Below are positions 54,681 to 64,000 of a stretch of DNA of 64,000 nucleotides, in pieces. A program made the translations under genes and the position numbers. Origin of the DNA: Tricholoma matsutake. Its lineage: Eukaryota > Basidiomycota > Agaricomycetes > Agaricales > Tricholomataceae. The stretch's first letter is position 1; each line of letters begins with the position of its first letter. The notes below the pieces were generated by a model. That model made no database searches. It was not told the DNA's origin and saw nothing but the letters and a program-made list of their open reading frames with translations. The stretch lies in NCBI GenBank assembly GCA_026075535.2, contig AP026545.1:1-64000 (forward strand), in the 5' to 3' direction.

Positions 54681-56088
54681 GGTCCATGGAGGAGTGGGTG
54701 CCAAAAGTGTATCATGAACATCTGTCAGTGTTCCAGAAGAAGGAGTCTGAGCGAATGCTAGTGCGGAAGCCATGGGATCATGCAATTGAGATGAAGCCAG
54801 GATTTGTGCTGAAGAAGTCGAAGGTATATCCATTATCTCTGATGGAACAAGAAGAAGTGGATGCATTCCTGAAGGAGCAATTGCGCAAAGGATACATACG
54901 ACCTTCCAAATTGCCACAGATGTCACCAATATTCTTCATGCCAAAGAAAGACCAAAGAAAGAGGATGTGTACAGATTATAGGTATCTGAATGAGTGGACA
55001 GTGAAGAACGTGTACCCCCTGCCATTGATTTCCGAAATAATTGACAAGGTGGGAAAAGCCAAGGTCTTTACAAAATTGGATTTACGATGGGGATACAACA
55101 ATGTATGACTAAAGAAAGGAGATGAGTGGAAGGCTGCATTTGCCACGCATCGAGGATCCTTTGAGCCGCTTGTCATGTTTCTTGGGATGACTAATAGTCC
55201 CCGACCTTTCAAAATATGATGAACAACATTTTCAAGGATGTCATAGACAAAGGCATGGTAATAATATTTATTGATGACATTTTGATATTTACGGAGGATG
55301 AAGAGAATCATGAGGCGATAGTGCAGGAGGTGTTACGGAGGTTGGCAGAGAATGATCTATTTTTGAAACCAGAGAAGTGTGTGTTTGGGGCAAGCAAGAT
55401 CGAGTTCCTAGGATTATTGATCGGCCCTGACAGGATAAAGATGGATCTGATCAAGGTACAGGCGATCACAGATTGGCCTGCGCCCACCCATGTCAAGGAG
55501 GTTCAAGCTTTCTTGGGACTCGCAAATTACTATCGTTGCTTTGTGCACAATTTTTCTAAAATTGCTGCACTGTTACATAACCTTACACGAAAGGGAGTAG
55601 TGTGGAGGTGGGGAGAGCAGCAGCAGACAGCGTTTGAGGAGCTGAAAAGGAAGTTTGTAGAGCGACCAATATTAGCCCCAGTAGATTTCACACACCCTTT
55701 GCGAGTGGAATCTGATGCATCTGATTTTGCTACTGGAGCAGTATTGTCAATTCTGTGCAAAGATGACAAATGGCATCCTTGTGCATACTTGTCAAAAGGG
55801 TTGAATGATGTGGAGAGGAATTATGATGTGCATGACAAAGAAATGTTGGGGATAATATGAGCATTGGAGGCATGGAGGCATTATTTGGAGGGATGTACAC
55901 ATCAGATTGAGATCTGGACGGATCATCAAAATCTGCAATACTTCATGTCCACTAAAAAGCTTAATTGCAGGCAAGCACGTTGGGCACTATTCCTATCACG
56001 CTTCAATTTTCACTTAGTCCACAAGGCAGGAAGCTTAATGAGGAAAGCAGATGCATTATCCAGGCATATTTACGTACCATTTGCATAG
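54681..56088 (+). pseudogene. Flipped segment B: Gypsy reverse transcriptase and RNase H
   Basis: Plus strand: [73 protein letters not shown], a shift at ~55200, then IIFIDDILIF (catalytic FIDD near 55270) and FLGLANYYRCFVHNFSKIA. RNase H: VESDASDFATGAVLS, DKEMLGII and [15 protein letters not shown], ending [14 protein letters not shown] at 55106 and other stops break it. Relative to gag and integrase of the same element it is inverted. Confidence 0.9.
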
Positions 56089-56099
56089 CGGTATTGGCA

Positions 56100-56648
56100 G
56101 TGGAGGTGGGTATCATTTGTGTAGTTGCTGACTGCTGTCACTGGTTGTCGTTTGCCTGTGTTGCTGTCTTGCAGGTGTTGGACCTTGTCAGGGCTTCCTT
56201 AGTCTTGACACCTTGTATTATCTTGTCGAACACCTCTTTTGCAACCAGGTACCCTTCTTCTCGACCCAAGTCCTTTCCTCTCTCCATTCCTTCCTTTAGA
56301 CCCAACTTTTTCCCTTCTATTATTCCCAACTTCTCTCCTTCATCCAATGCTTGTGTCCAGAGTAATCTAAGATTCTCACTGTCGCTAGTGGCAGCTGGCT
56401 AGTTGCAAAACTGGGCTATAGCCTTGCAGTCTGCTATTTTGAGAAAGTGGTAGAAGTCATGGTGGGCTGATGTCGATTTGGATGCCGTACTTGTGGTGCC
56501 ATTTGTGGGTGATGTGATGGCTGCATTGGGAGCAGTAGTTCACTTTTTTGAGGACTTCTTCTGATATCCAGGGCCAGGCATGTTTTTGAACTGTTATTCT
56601 ATTGTTGTATAGTTTATGGTTTATGGGTTGCGGGTTACGGTGGACCAA
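56100..56648 (-). pseudogene. Minus-strand ORF with Cys/His pair motif and Gly/Glu/Lys helix
   Basis: From 56648: NHKLYNNRITVQKHAWPWIS, then CSQCSHHITHKWHHKYGIQI with a possible zinc site; after a stop near 56400, LLWTQALDEGEKLGIIEGKK and repeats of G-x-x-x-G-x-E type, then FDKIIQGVKTKEALTRS. I do not know the family. It may be an accessory gene carried between retroelement modules. Confidence 0.4.
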
Positions 56649-57562
56649 TTTCGGTGACAGGGTGGCCAGAGAAGCTCAGAAGTAAATGAGAAAGCCTTGG
56701 AATAGACAACAGAACTTGAAAAAGCCCAAGATAAGCCAAGAAAAGCAGCTTGTAGCATGTTGAAGCAAGAATACCACTCTCATCACCAATGGAGACACTG
56801 GAGGTCTCCTTGCCAGAATTGCGAGTGGGATGGTATAGCAATGATCGACTACTAACATGTGACTACCTACAGTTCTATTAACAGAGTCATGTGATCACCT
56901 GGAGTGGTGCCTCACACCACTCCAGCAGAATTCTCTCTTAAAAAACATGAACTGGGTTTCCGATGTATTTCCACGCAAAATTTTCAGTAGAGAACAACAT
57001 GTCATAATGCAGACCTTCCATAATAACAGTACCAGAACAACCCTTTTGCCCACCATGCCAGAGACTCATGCGATGACTATTGAGAAACTAGAACAGAAAC
57101 TAGAAACACTCAAGGGAGAAATCAGTGATTTGAAGGCCAAAAACCCCACCCTTGCCAATCAAGTATGTGAATTAGCAGAAAAGTATGAGCAATTGATACT
57201 CACAAATCCAACAGGAAAACTGCAGAAAAAAGTAGGCCTTGAGCCTTCACCACCCAGCAAGTTCAACAGAGACTGCTCCAAGGGATGGGCCTTCCTCAAC
57301 TTGTGCCAGCTATACATGTGATTGGCACCAGAACAATTTGAGCATGATGATGCCAGCATCTACTGGGCAACCACGTTCATGAAGTCAGGACGAGCCACAC
57401 TTTTTGCTGACCCCATGATGTGACATGAAGCCAGGATGGGCAACCCCAAATATTGCACTTGGGCAGAATTCCATGATGCAGTAGTAGATGAGTTTTGCCC
57501 CAAGAATGAGGCACAACTACCTTTTGAACTGCTGTGTCTAGTGAACAACACAGGGACATCCA
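56649..57562 (+). pseudogene. Gypsy-D leader and gag fragment
   Basis: A second Gypsy family in plus orientation: leader or LTR-like DNA (56650-56945, with CACCTGGAGTGGTGCCTCACACCACTCCAG hairpin-like pairing), then gag from ~56950 with a coiled-coil-like front (IEKLEQKLETLKGEISDLKA) and the gag core FNRDCSKGWAFLNLCQLYM, APEQFEHDDASIYWATTFMK, SGRATLFADPMM and WAEFHDAVVDEFCPKNEAQ. Stops at 57319 and 57421. It ends where Gypsy-C protease (opposite strand) begins. Confidence 0.75.
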
Positions 57563-58348
57563 CTAGCTGCCTGGCTTCTCCACCTTCACGATATTCTTGT
57601 CCCATGACTGTCCTCCATGAATTGCTCTAGAGGTTTGCTTCTGCTCTTCTTTCTCGATCATGATCGGAACTTCCCCATTTGGCATTTCCTCATCCTCCAC
57701 TTCCTCCATCATAACAGAATACTTTCTCGGACGTTCTTTCTCTTTCTTTTTCCTTTTTTCCTTCTTCATCTTCCTTCCATACACATTGCATTCCTTAGGA
57801 CAACAAGTCATTTGTACTTTCCCAGTTTTCCAATCAATTTCGGGATTATGCTTCCATAACCATGGACATCCTATTATTAGATTGGTTTTCCCAAGATCAC
57901 ATACTTCGAATATGGCTTGCTCCTGATGCTCCTGATATTTTAGGACCATAGTCACCTCCTCCTTAATAGTTCCTCCATGATTTACTGTTCCGTCAATATT
58001 GTACACCATTATGGGTTGTGCCAGCTTGCGTGTGTTAATACTGTTTCCAGTAATTAAGGACCAATTAATAAATAGTCCTGTAGCACCACTATCAAGCAAT
58101 GCTTCCACATCAATGGCTGCATGCGTGTCCACTGTCTTCAGTCCCACAGTCAAGGTGATTTCGGGTTCTATTCGCACAGAGCAAATAAAGAATTTAGGCA
58201 TTTTCAGAAATGGTGCATGACAATTTTCTTTGTCACGTGATTCACAACAGTTGTACTCCTCCTCAATTTCCTTTTCTGATTTGCTCTGGGTTTCCTTGGA
58301 TACTAATACATTGTAACGATTCTGGGTCACCAATGGGGAAACCTGCAC
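57563..58348 (-). pseudogene. Gypsy-C aspartic protease region
   Basis: Minus strand, 261 codons: SRDKENCHAPFLKMPKFFIC leads to the protease with catalytic LLDSGATGLFINWSLI (about residues 95-110) and later TNLIIGCPWLWKHNPEIDW, the usual flap/ILG-like block. A Lys/Glu-rich tail (GRKMKKEKRKKKEKERPRKY) follows. It should run on into reverse transcriptase, but that module is flipped and displaced. Confidence 0.88.
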
Positions 58349-58429
58349 TGGGACTCTTCCACAAAATTCTTCTGCTTGCTTTCCTCCGGCTTCACTTCCT
58401 CAATTGTAGCTTCCCTAATCTTTCTTTTC

Positions 58430-59442
58430 TGCCTACAATTCCTGGAAATATGTCCTAACTGCCCACAGTTGAAACATTTAAGTGGGGCTCATCTCCCTGC
58501 TTGATCAACCTCCATTGCCTCTGCTGGTGCTGCTGACTCCATAACTATAGGTGTCACTGCCATGGCCTGTGGCTGTGCCCTTGGAGCTTGTGCCTGAGGC
58601 GCCTTTCCTTTCTCGGACTTTCCTCCAGATGACTTTCCAAATTTACTACTTCCGTACATCAACTTTGACTCCACCTGTTCCTGCCAATATTGCCAGTCAA
58701 GGCACATTGCCCAATTATACCACTCATCCAACTTCTCTGGCATAGAAGGTAGTCGGTAGATAGACTTGAATACAGAGGGATTTAATCTTGCTTTCAAAAA
58801 CTCTACCAACACGGCTTCTCCCATGTCTGTTTGCAAAGCTTCTGCTTTGAACTGCAAAATAAATTCATCCACTGTTAGGGAACCTTGGCGCATGGTCTTT
58901 AATTTAGCATTGGCTGTCACCTTTGGATTAGGGTCTCCAAACTGTGCCTCCAATCTCTCCAGAAATTCCTTGAAGGTTGCAAATGGTTTATTTCCTGCAG
59001 CAATTTGATTAATAGCCTCATTTCTCCAGAACTGTGCTTTCCCCCCCTGAATGTATGAGAGAGCAAACATAATCCTAGACTCAGCTGTACAAAACTCTGG
59101 CTTCCTCCCATGGATGTACAATACTATAGAGCTGATGAAGGATTTTGTATTCTCCATGGTACCATCAAAGATTTGCAGGGGTGCATACTTAGGTAAGCCT
59201 GCTTTTCCATTTCTGGATTTCTCCACTGTCTCATCCAACTGCGATATCCACTCCACCATCTCCTCCATCTCATCATCTCTTTCTCCTATCGTCTCTGGCT
59301 GTCCTTCCACTTGTCTGGGCTGTGATGCTGCCAATACTGACACTAATTGCGACATTTGCGCTGTGAGCGCATCAATTTTTTCCTCTAGTGCTGGGGTGGG
59401 AACAGGATTAGGACTGGGATTAGAAGTTGAAGGTTCAGACAT
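58430..59442 (-). pseudogene. Gypsy-C gag with CCHC zinc knuckle
   Basis: Starts MSEPSTSNPSPNPVPTPALE, a coiled-coil-like segment, then the retrotransposon gag core: PKYAPLQIFDGTMENTKSFI, AQFWRNEAINQIAAGNKPFA, LKTMRQGSLTVDEFILQFKA and RLPSMPEKLDEWYNWAMCLD. An Ala/Gln/Pro linker ends at a TGA (58489-58491) at an expected Arg codon; the frame then goes on with CFNCGQLGHISRNC, the RNA-binding CX2CX4HX4C knuckle. Without that one stop, gag would be whole. Confidence 0.9.
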
Positions 59443-59929
59443 AATTGTAGAATCTGTGATGAATCACTTCTTTGGCAAATTCAAATTTTTTTCTTTGAGA
59501 CCTCTCCAAACGTCTATGGGTCACGTGATAAGGTTTGTTGAGGTTCATCAATCGTTTGTCATTTGTCGGGCGCCTATTTTGACACTTCGGATCAACAACC
59601 CTTCCAACAGTGCCTGATCTCGGAGATATCACTGAATTCGGCTTGTAACTAAAATAGTTGTCCAAATAGAGTGATGTAAATCATAACTAAACCAGATCCA
59701 ATTGGTTGTCTGGTTGCAGCTGTCCTAATGACAAGCGCTGCCTCTCGATCACTGGCGGTCGCAATGTAAGGCGAGGCCTGGCATCGGCTTATGAAAGAAA
59801 AGGTAGATTACATATATACAAGTACTTCTGGCTCGTGCCGAAAGGATGAGTAATCGGATGTGGTGCAGTGAAACAATGACATATGCACAAGTAAGAGAAG
59901 GTGCACTGATATGGGAAGTTGTGTTCTTC
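59443..59929 (-). other. Gypsy-C 5' leader
   Basis: About 490 bp between the 5' LTR and gag on the minus strand, no ORF. I could not assign a primer-binding site with confidence: the bases next to the LTR read GAAGAACACAACTTCCCATA on the minus strand. Confidence 0.6.
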
Positions 59930-60331
59930 TGTTAGGGCGACACCCACTATCTGCTAGCTAAGACCATGCGGGTTCTCTCTACAAGAAGGGGGCGGGATCC
60001 ACGCTCATGATGGGGGAATTGATGATTTTGATGTGAGGGGTTATTAATAGATGAGTTTGTTGAGATAGGCCTTTCACACCGAAAATGTAGGTGGAATACC
60101 TAAGAGAACACAACTGGGGTCCCCTAGGCATATATTTAGGGTTTATATACTATGTTACATATATTGTACATTGTTGTTACCGATGCACTCATACATGCGC
60201 ATACATTTTGATGCGTGCAAAATAAAATTCTCATGCTATCAAAATGTAGCATCATTTGGCGTCATGTAGCATAATTCGACATAATAAAATAAAAATGAAA
60301 GTTTATTAGGTAATGGGGTGGTTTCCTAACA
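59930..60331 (-). repeat. Gypsy-C 5' LTR
   Basis: 402 bp, same ends as its partner at 52633-53034. Lost CpGs differ between the two copies. Confidence 0.95.
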
Positions 60332-60560
60332 TGTTTAGCTGTACTATTTGAACAGTTTAATGCTGGCAGTTGAACTTGTTTTTTGTGCCGAACACTTAAC
60401 ATTGATGGAAAATAGATACTTCATACATGAATTTTCATAAAGTGTGATGTGGCCACTGATTGTGCCTTGTGTTACCTAGCAATACTATTGGAACACCTTT
60501 AATTTGGTGCCATTGGTTCGTCATGCTGAATGCTCAGCATTGACTGTCTACTATTGTGAA
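60332..60560. repeat. ~150-bp tandem repeat, right part
   Basis: Starts TGTTTAGCTGTACTATTTGAAC, the direct continuation of the unit cut at 52632, and includes another unit with TCATGCTGAATGCTCAGCAT (about 60519). Degenerates to the right. Confidence 0.75.
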
Positions 60561-61348
60561 TTGCATGTGCAACCACGTGAATATGTTGAAATATTTTTAT
60601 TGCCTGATCAAATGATTGATTGCACTGCAAAAGAATGTGTGGTGAAGTCAGCATTTGTGACCTATTATTATTCATTTTTGCATCAATTATACAACTTGTT
60701 CATTTATTTTGTAGATGGTGTCATTGCAATTGTCTATGGGCTTTTGATAAATCAGTTTGGTCCCCATACATATTATTATCATTCCACCTTCTATGGTGTG
60801 CTGATGTACATGTATATTGCTCCTGCTTGACATGTTGCAATGAATTGCCGCTTGTTGTTTTTACAACTATCCCGCAATTGTATGTTCCGACATGACTATG
60901 TTGCTCGATTGCAATCATTATTTATACCTCAGCCAATTATATCATGCAATGCTGCTGAGCATCATTCTGGTGCTGCATTTGTTGCCAATCTTCATTGCCA
61001 GGGGAAACTGCTGTCTTGTACACACAATGGACCATGGCTCATTCTTGTCAGCATCATGGTTTCTGCACTTATCATCCTGGTAACAGGTAGGAGCATGTGT
61101 CAGGCCACCCAATACCAGTACAGAGACTTTCTCCCTAGATACTTGTCCAGTTTATGTCCACAATCACAGTCTGGTCTCTTTGCATGTGATCCAGAGAGTT
61201 TACCAACAGGGGGAGGTAGACCCTATCTAGTTCCTTACTCAGCTATAGCTCCCTATATTACAGGAGACAATGACAAAGTATCTCCTGAAACTTATTTTCG
61301 ATGCATAGACCATGTTGATGTGCCAAATATCCTGTACAAGATAACATT
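60561..61348. other. Flank of the Helitron, weak coding signal
   Basis: Plus frame 61090-61430 (QYQYRDFLPRYLSSLCPQSQ; RPYLVPYSAIAPYITGDNDK) may be coding and may belong to the Helitron 5' region, but I cannot assign it. The rest is AT-rich with TTGCATTG/CAATG strings. Confidence 0.35.
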
Positions 61349-64000
61349 GTGCATGCTAACATGCCCTTTATGGATGTCATATCCCATGTGCCAATTCAAG
61401 CATTGTACAAAATTGCATGCATTCATAAAATAGTGCTGCATTCCCATGTTACAAAAGAGCAAATGTTACAGGCATTTGAAAATCACAATTGTATAAGTTG
61501 CAACATGTATACATTTGGAGTGCTTGAAAATTCAGTTAAAAATCACAGAATAGCTGTGGCAAAGTGTTCTGAAAAGGAAACAAATGAGCAAAGTAACAAT
61601 CACAACAAAACACGATGAGACAGACAGAAAAATGAAAGTAATTCTGCCAAGGTATTGAGATTGGAAAAAAACAGGTTGAGATATCAAGAAGCCAGTCAGG
61701 TTGATGCAACAGTATTTCCTCCAACTCCATTAACCAAACAGTTGAGCCATGCTATTATTATAGAGTGGTGTAACTCCTCAAAGCCATCAAGTTTGGAAGA
61801 GGCAGGTTGTGCAGTATGTGGGGAGTTAGTGCCAGTTATGCAACTAAGTCATTCAAAAGGCATAAAGGGCATGCTTGGCATCCTGGAAGCACATGGTGTT
61901 ACCTGAGTTGAATGCACCTCTTTGACTCAGAAGGTGACTGAATTTAAAGCTCCTGTTCTTGATTATAAATGCAATCAAATATGTGATAAATGCCGTCAAG
62001 GTATCCAAAAAGGTAAAGTGCCCCGACTTGCATTAGCAAACAATTTGTGGCTTGGACAAGCTCCAAAGGTCCTGTCACAGCTTAACTTTATTGAAAAGTT
62101 GCTAGTTGCCCATATATGCCACAACTGTTTATTTGTAAAAGTTGGATCAAGTGGTATGAGAAAGATGGTTGCCAATGTCATTGCATTTGAATCACCTGTG
62201 CCAAAAGTATACAATATCTTACCTCCACCGATTGAAGAATTAGATGATGTACTAGCAATATTGTTTACTGGCCCTTTAAAACCTACTGAAAAAGATCTTT
62301 CACAAACTCCACTTCTTGTCAGGTGAAACTATGTAGCTAAGGCACTTGAGTGGTTGAAGTTATATCATGTTGACTATAGTGATTTACAAATATCATATGA
62401 CAACCTTGCAAGATATCCTGAGGATTCTCCACCTGTATCTATTGAATATCATCAGGAAGCTTCAAATAAAGTGTCTGAAGGAATGAGTGTATTTGACAAG
62501 AATACTGATGACAATGTTTCTCAAGGAGATTGTCCTTTTATTGTACATGGATCAACTGGTGCCCAACTGGATACTAAATCTGTAGATGCTCACAAGGCAA
62601 TAGCTTTGCGACACTGGGAAAATAAGGGAAAAGTACTTGCAGTTGGACAGAGTGCTCATTTAGAATCAATTTATCAGAATCCAGGTCTTTATCCTCAGAT
62701 ATTTCCATGGCTTTTCCCATATGGCCATGGAGGTATTGGCTCAACTGCATTGTCTGATAAAGAACATAAGAGACGTTTACTAATGTATCATGACAAGCAT
62801 TTTCAAACAGATATAAACTTTCCCTTTGTTGCCTTTAGTCATGAACAAATTAAGGCTTCAACTACAGGTGGATTTCTTCTGGCTGAAACAAAGAAATTTG
62901 ATGATGTTACTGAACATTTGCTAAATGTCAATCTAGATCTTCTTGCTAACATTGGAGATAGAGTGTCTAAAGGAGATATTGTAAAACCTGCAAACCAAGA
63001 AGAAATTGATTGCTTTCAAGTTATTCATGACCTTGACCATATTGGGGGTAAAGTATCAGGATCAGTAACTGCAAAAAAATACATGCAAAATGAGATATAG
63101 TTTTTAGTAGCTTCTAAAGGTGCACCACTATGGTATATTACTCTTTCACCTGCTGATGTAAAAAATCCTAAATGAAGTCAGCTTTAACCCTAAAATTATG
63201 ATTCCAGAACCATTACCATCTCATTGCAAGAAACCCTGTAGCTTGTGCACATTTCTTTCACTTTATGGTTCAAAGTTTTATCAAGCATGTGCTTAGGGTT
63301 GATTCTAACCATCATGGATTATTTGGAGATACATCTGCTTATTATGGAACAGTAGAGCAGCAAGGCTGACTGACACTCCATATACATCTTTTGCTTTGGA
63401 TCAAGGGTGGACTTACTCCTGATGATATAGGAGAACATATTATGGACCCTGAACAACAACAAATGGTAGAATATTTGGAAAGCTGTTACCAAGGTGAATT
63501 TATTACAGGAAAACAAGAAGATGTGCTGTCTAATGTATCACAGAATTCTAACACCCCTGGTTATCTTGATCCAACAGAGACTTTACCAACACCACCTCCT
63601 GAGCCATGCAAAAATAATTGTAAAGTCTGTGATAAATGTAAAGGTTTGAATACTTGGTGGAAAAAATTTACTTGTATTGTTGATGATATTATATCAAAAT
63701 CAAATATACATACTTGTAGTACAAATATCAATAAAGATGTTACACAAAATAAAGCCTGGCCATACAAGGGATGTCTTGATAATGTATGGGGTAAGTGTAA
63801 AGCTTGTTTCCCACATACAATTTTCAGAGTAACTGAAGTTGATCCATTGACAGGTGTGCTCAATATTAAAAAAAATGAACCCTGGATTAACACTTTTACT
63901 CCTGTTATATCATATGTATTTTGCTGCAACACTGATGTCACTAGTCTAAGATCAGGTACTGCAATCAAAGGGGTGCTACTGTATGTATCTGATTATATAA
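61349..64000 (+). pseudogene. Helitron Rep/helicase polyprotein, N-terminal part (runs off window)
   Basis: N-terminal part with FMDVISHVPIQALYKIACIH and Cys pair HNCISC; a Cys-rich region (AGCAVCGE..; CNQICDKCRQGI; HICHNCLF); then the conserved block (YQNPGLYPQIFPWLFPYGHG; KRRLLMYHDKHFQTDINFPF). The Helitron-like N domain follows (NPVACAHFFHFMVQSFIKHV; GLFGDTSAYYGTVEQQG) with the HUH motif HIH in LTLHIHLLLWIKGGLTP near 63385. Helitrons are rolling-circle transposons; the HUH domain nicks DNA. Stops: TGA at 61903 and 62325, TAG at 63098, TGA at 63367 (Arg expected), and shifts near 63170. The helicase half lies beyond the window. Confidence 0.9.

Larger units (their letters stand above)
52633..60331 (-). 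mobile_element. Gypsy-C, chromoviral Gypsy element with scrambled interior
   Basis: 7.7 kb between two 402-bp LTRs. Minus-strand order is gag (59442-58430), protease (58348-57563), then foreign and flipped material, then integrase C-terminal half plus chromodomain (54164-53046). The integrase front half (54165-54680) and RT-RNase H (54681-56088) are on the plus strand. A tandem repeat outside the element is continuous across it, so this is a single insertion; TGTTT occurs at both edges but the T-run blurs the duplication. Confidence 0.88.

Noticed and set aside
1..64000. tRNA, rRNA or CRISPR arrays
   Set aside because: No tRNA-like A/B boxes with a folded cloverleaf, no rRNA signature and no regularly spaced identical repeats of CRISPR type were seen; the hairpin arrays have variable stems and are not CRISPR.

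Overview
This window is the end of a fungal chromosome. It opens with 21 exact AACCCT units, so base 1 lies in the telomere and the rest is subtelomere. The element families point to a mushroom-forming basidiomycete (Agaricomycetes): a KDZ transposase with a CxC2-type N-terminus, a Plavaka transposase, basidiomycete-type Gypsy and Copia elements, Tad1/I-like LINEs, a Helitron, and a chromate-transporter gene with six short GT..AG introns. Species cannot be fixed from sequence alone. I saw no rRNA or tRNA genes.

Layout: 1-126 telomere; 127-412 array of short hairpins with a shared AAGCC loop; 413-1176 3' end of a Gypsy element (Gypsy-A); 1177-5064 broken Copia-1, itself carrying a 1.14 kb insertion; 5065-5549 dispersed repeat R1; 5704-15084 an acidic ORF split by two LINEs; 15090-17450 broken Gypsy-B; 17468-25779 a block with a broken KDZ transposase and three uncharacterised multi-exon genes (G, F, H) arranged as two divergent pairs; 26092-33287 a second R1 copy holding Copia-2 (both LTRs, matching target duplication) and, at that element's edge, a small hAT element; 33288-33690 a transposase fragment; 33751-33887 an interstitial telomere tract.

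Beyond the interstitial telomere: 34425-36509 the one gene that looks intact, a CHR-family chromate transporter bracketed by 24-bp inverted repeats; 37730-41309 a Plavaka transposase with a solo LTR inside it; 41500-51170 broken uncharacterised genes, a ~160-bp satellite and a second hairpin-rich, LTR-like region; 52633-60331 a Gypsy element (Gypsy-C) with matching LTRs but a scrambled interior; 61349-64000 a Helitron Rep region that runs off the window.

Almost every element is dead. Internal stops are mostly TGA where related proteins carry arginine, and the LTR copies differ mostly by CG versus TG/CA, which points to CpG-directed decay (methylation and deamination, or a RIP-like process). 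No pathway is encoded here. The clearest functional unit is the chromate transporter; the clearest structural story is a telomere-bearing arm of nested transposons, possibly added outside an older chromosome end at 33.75 kb.
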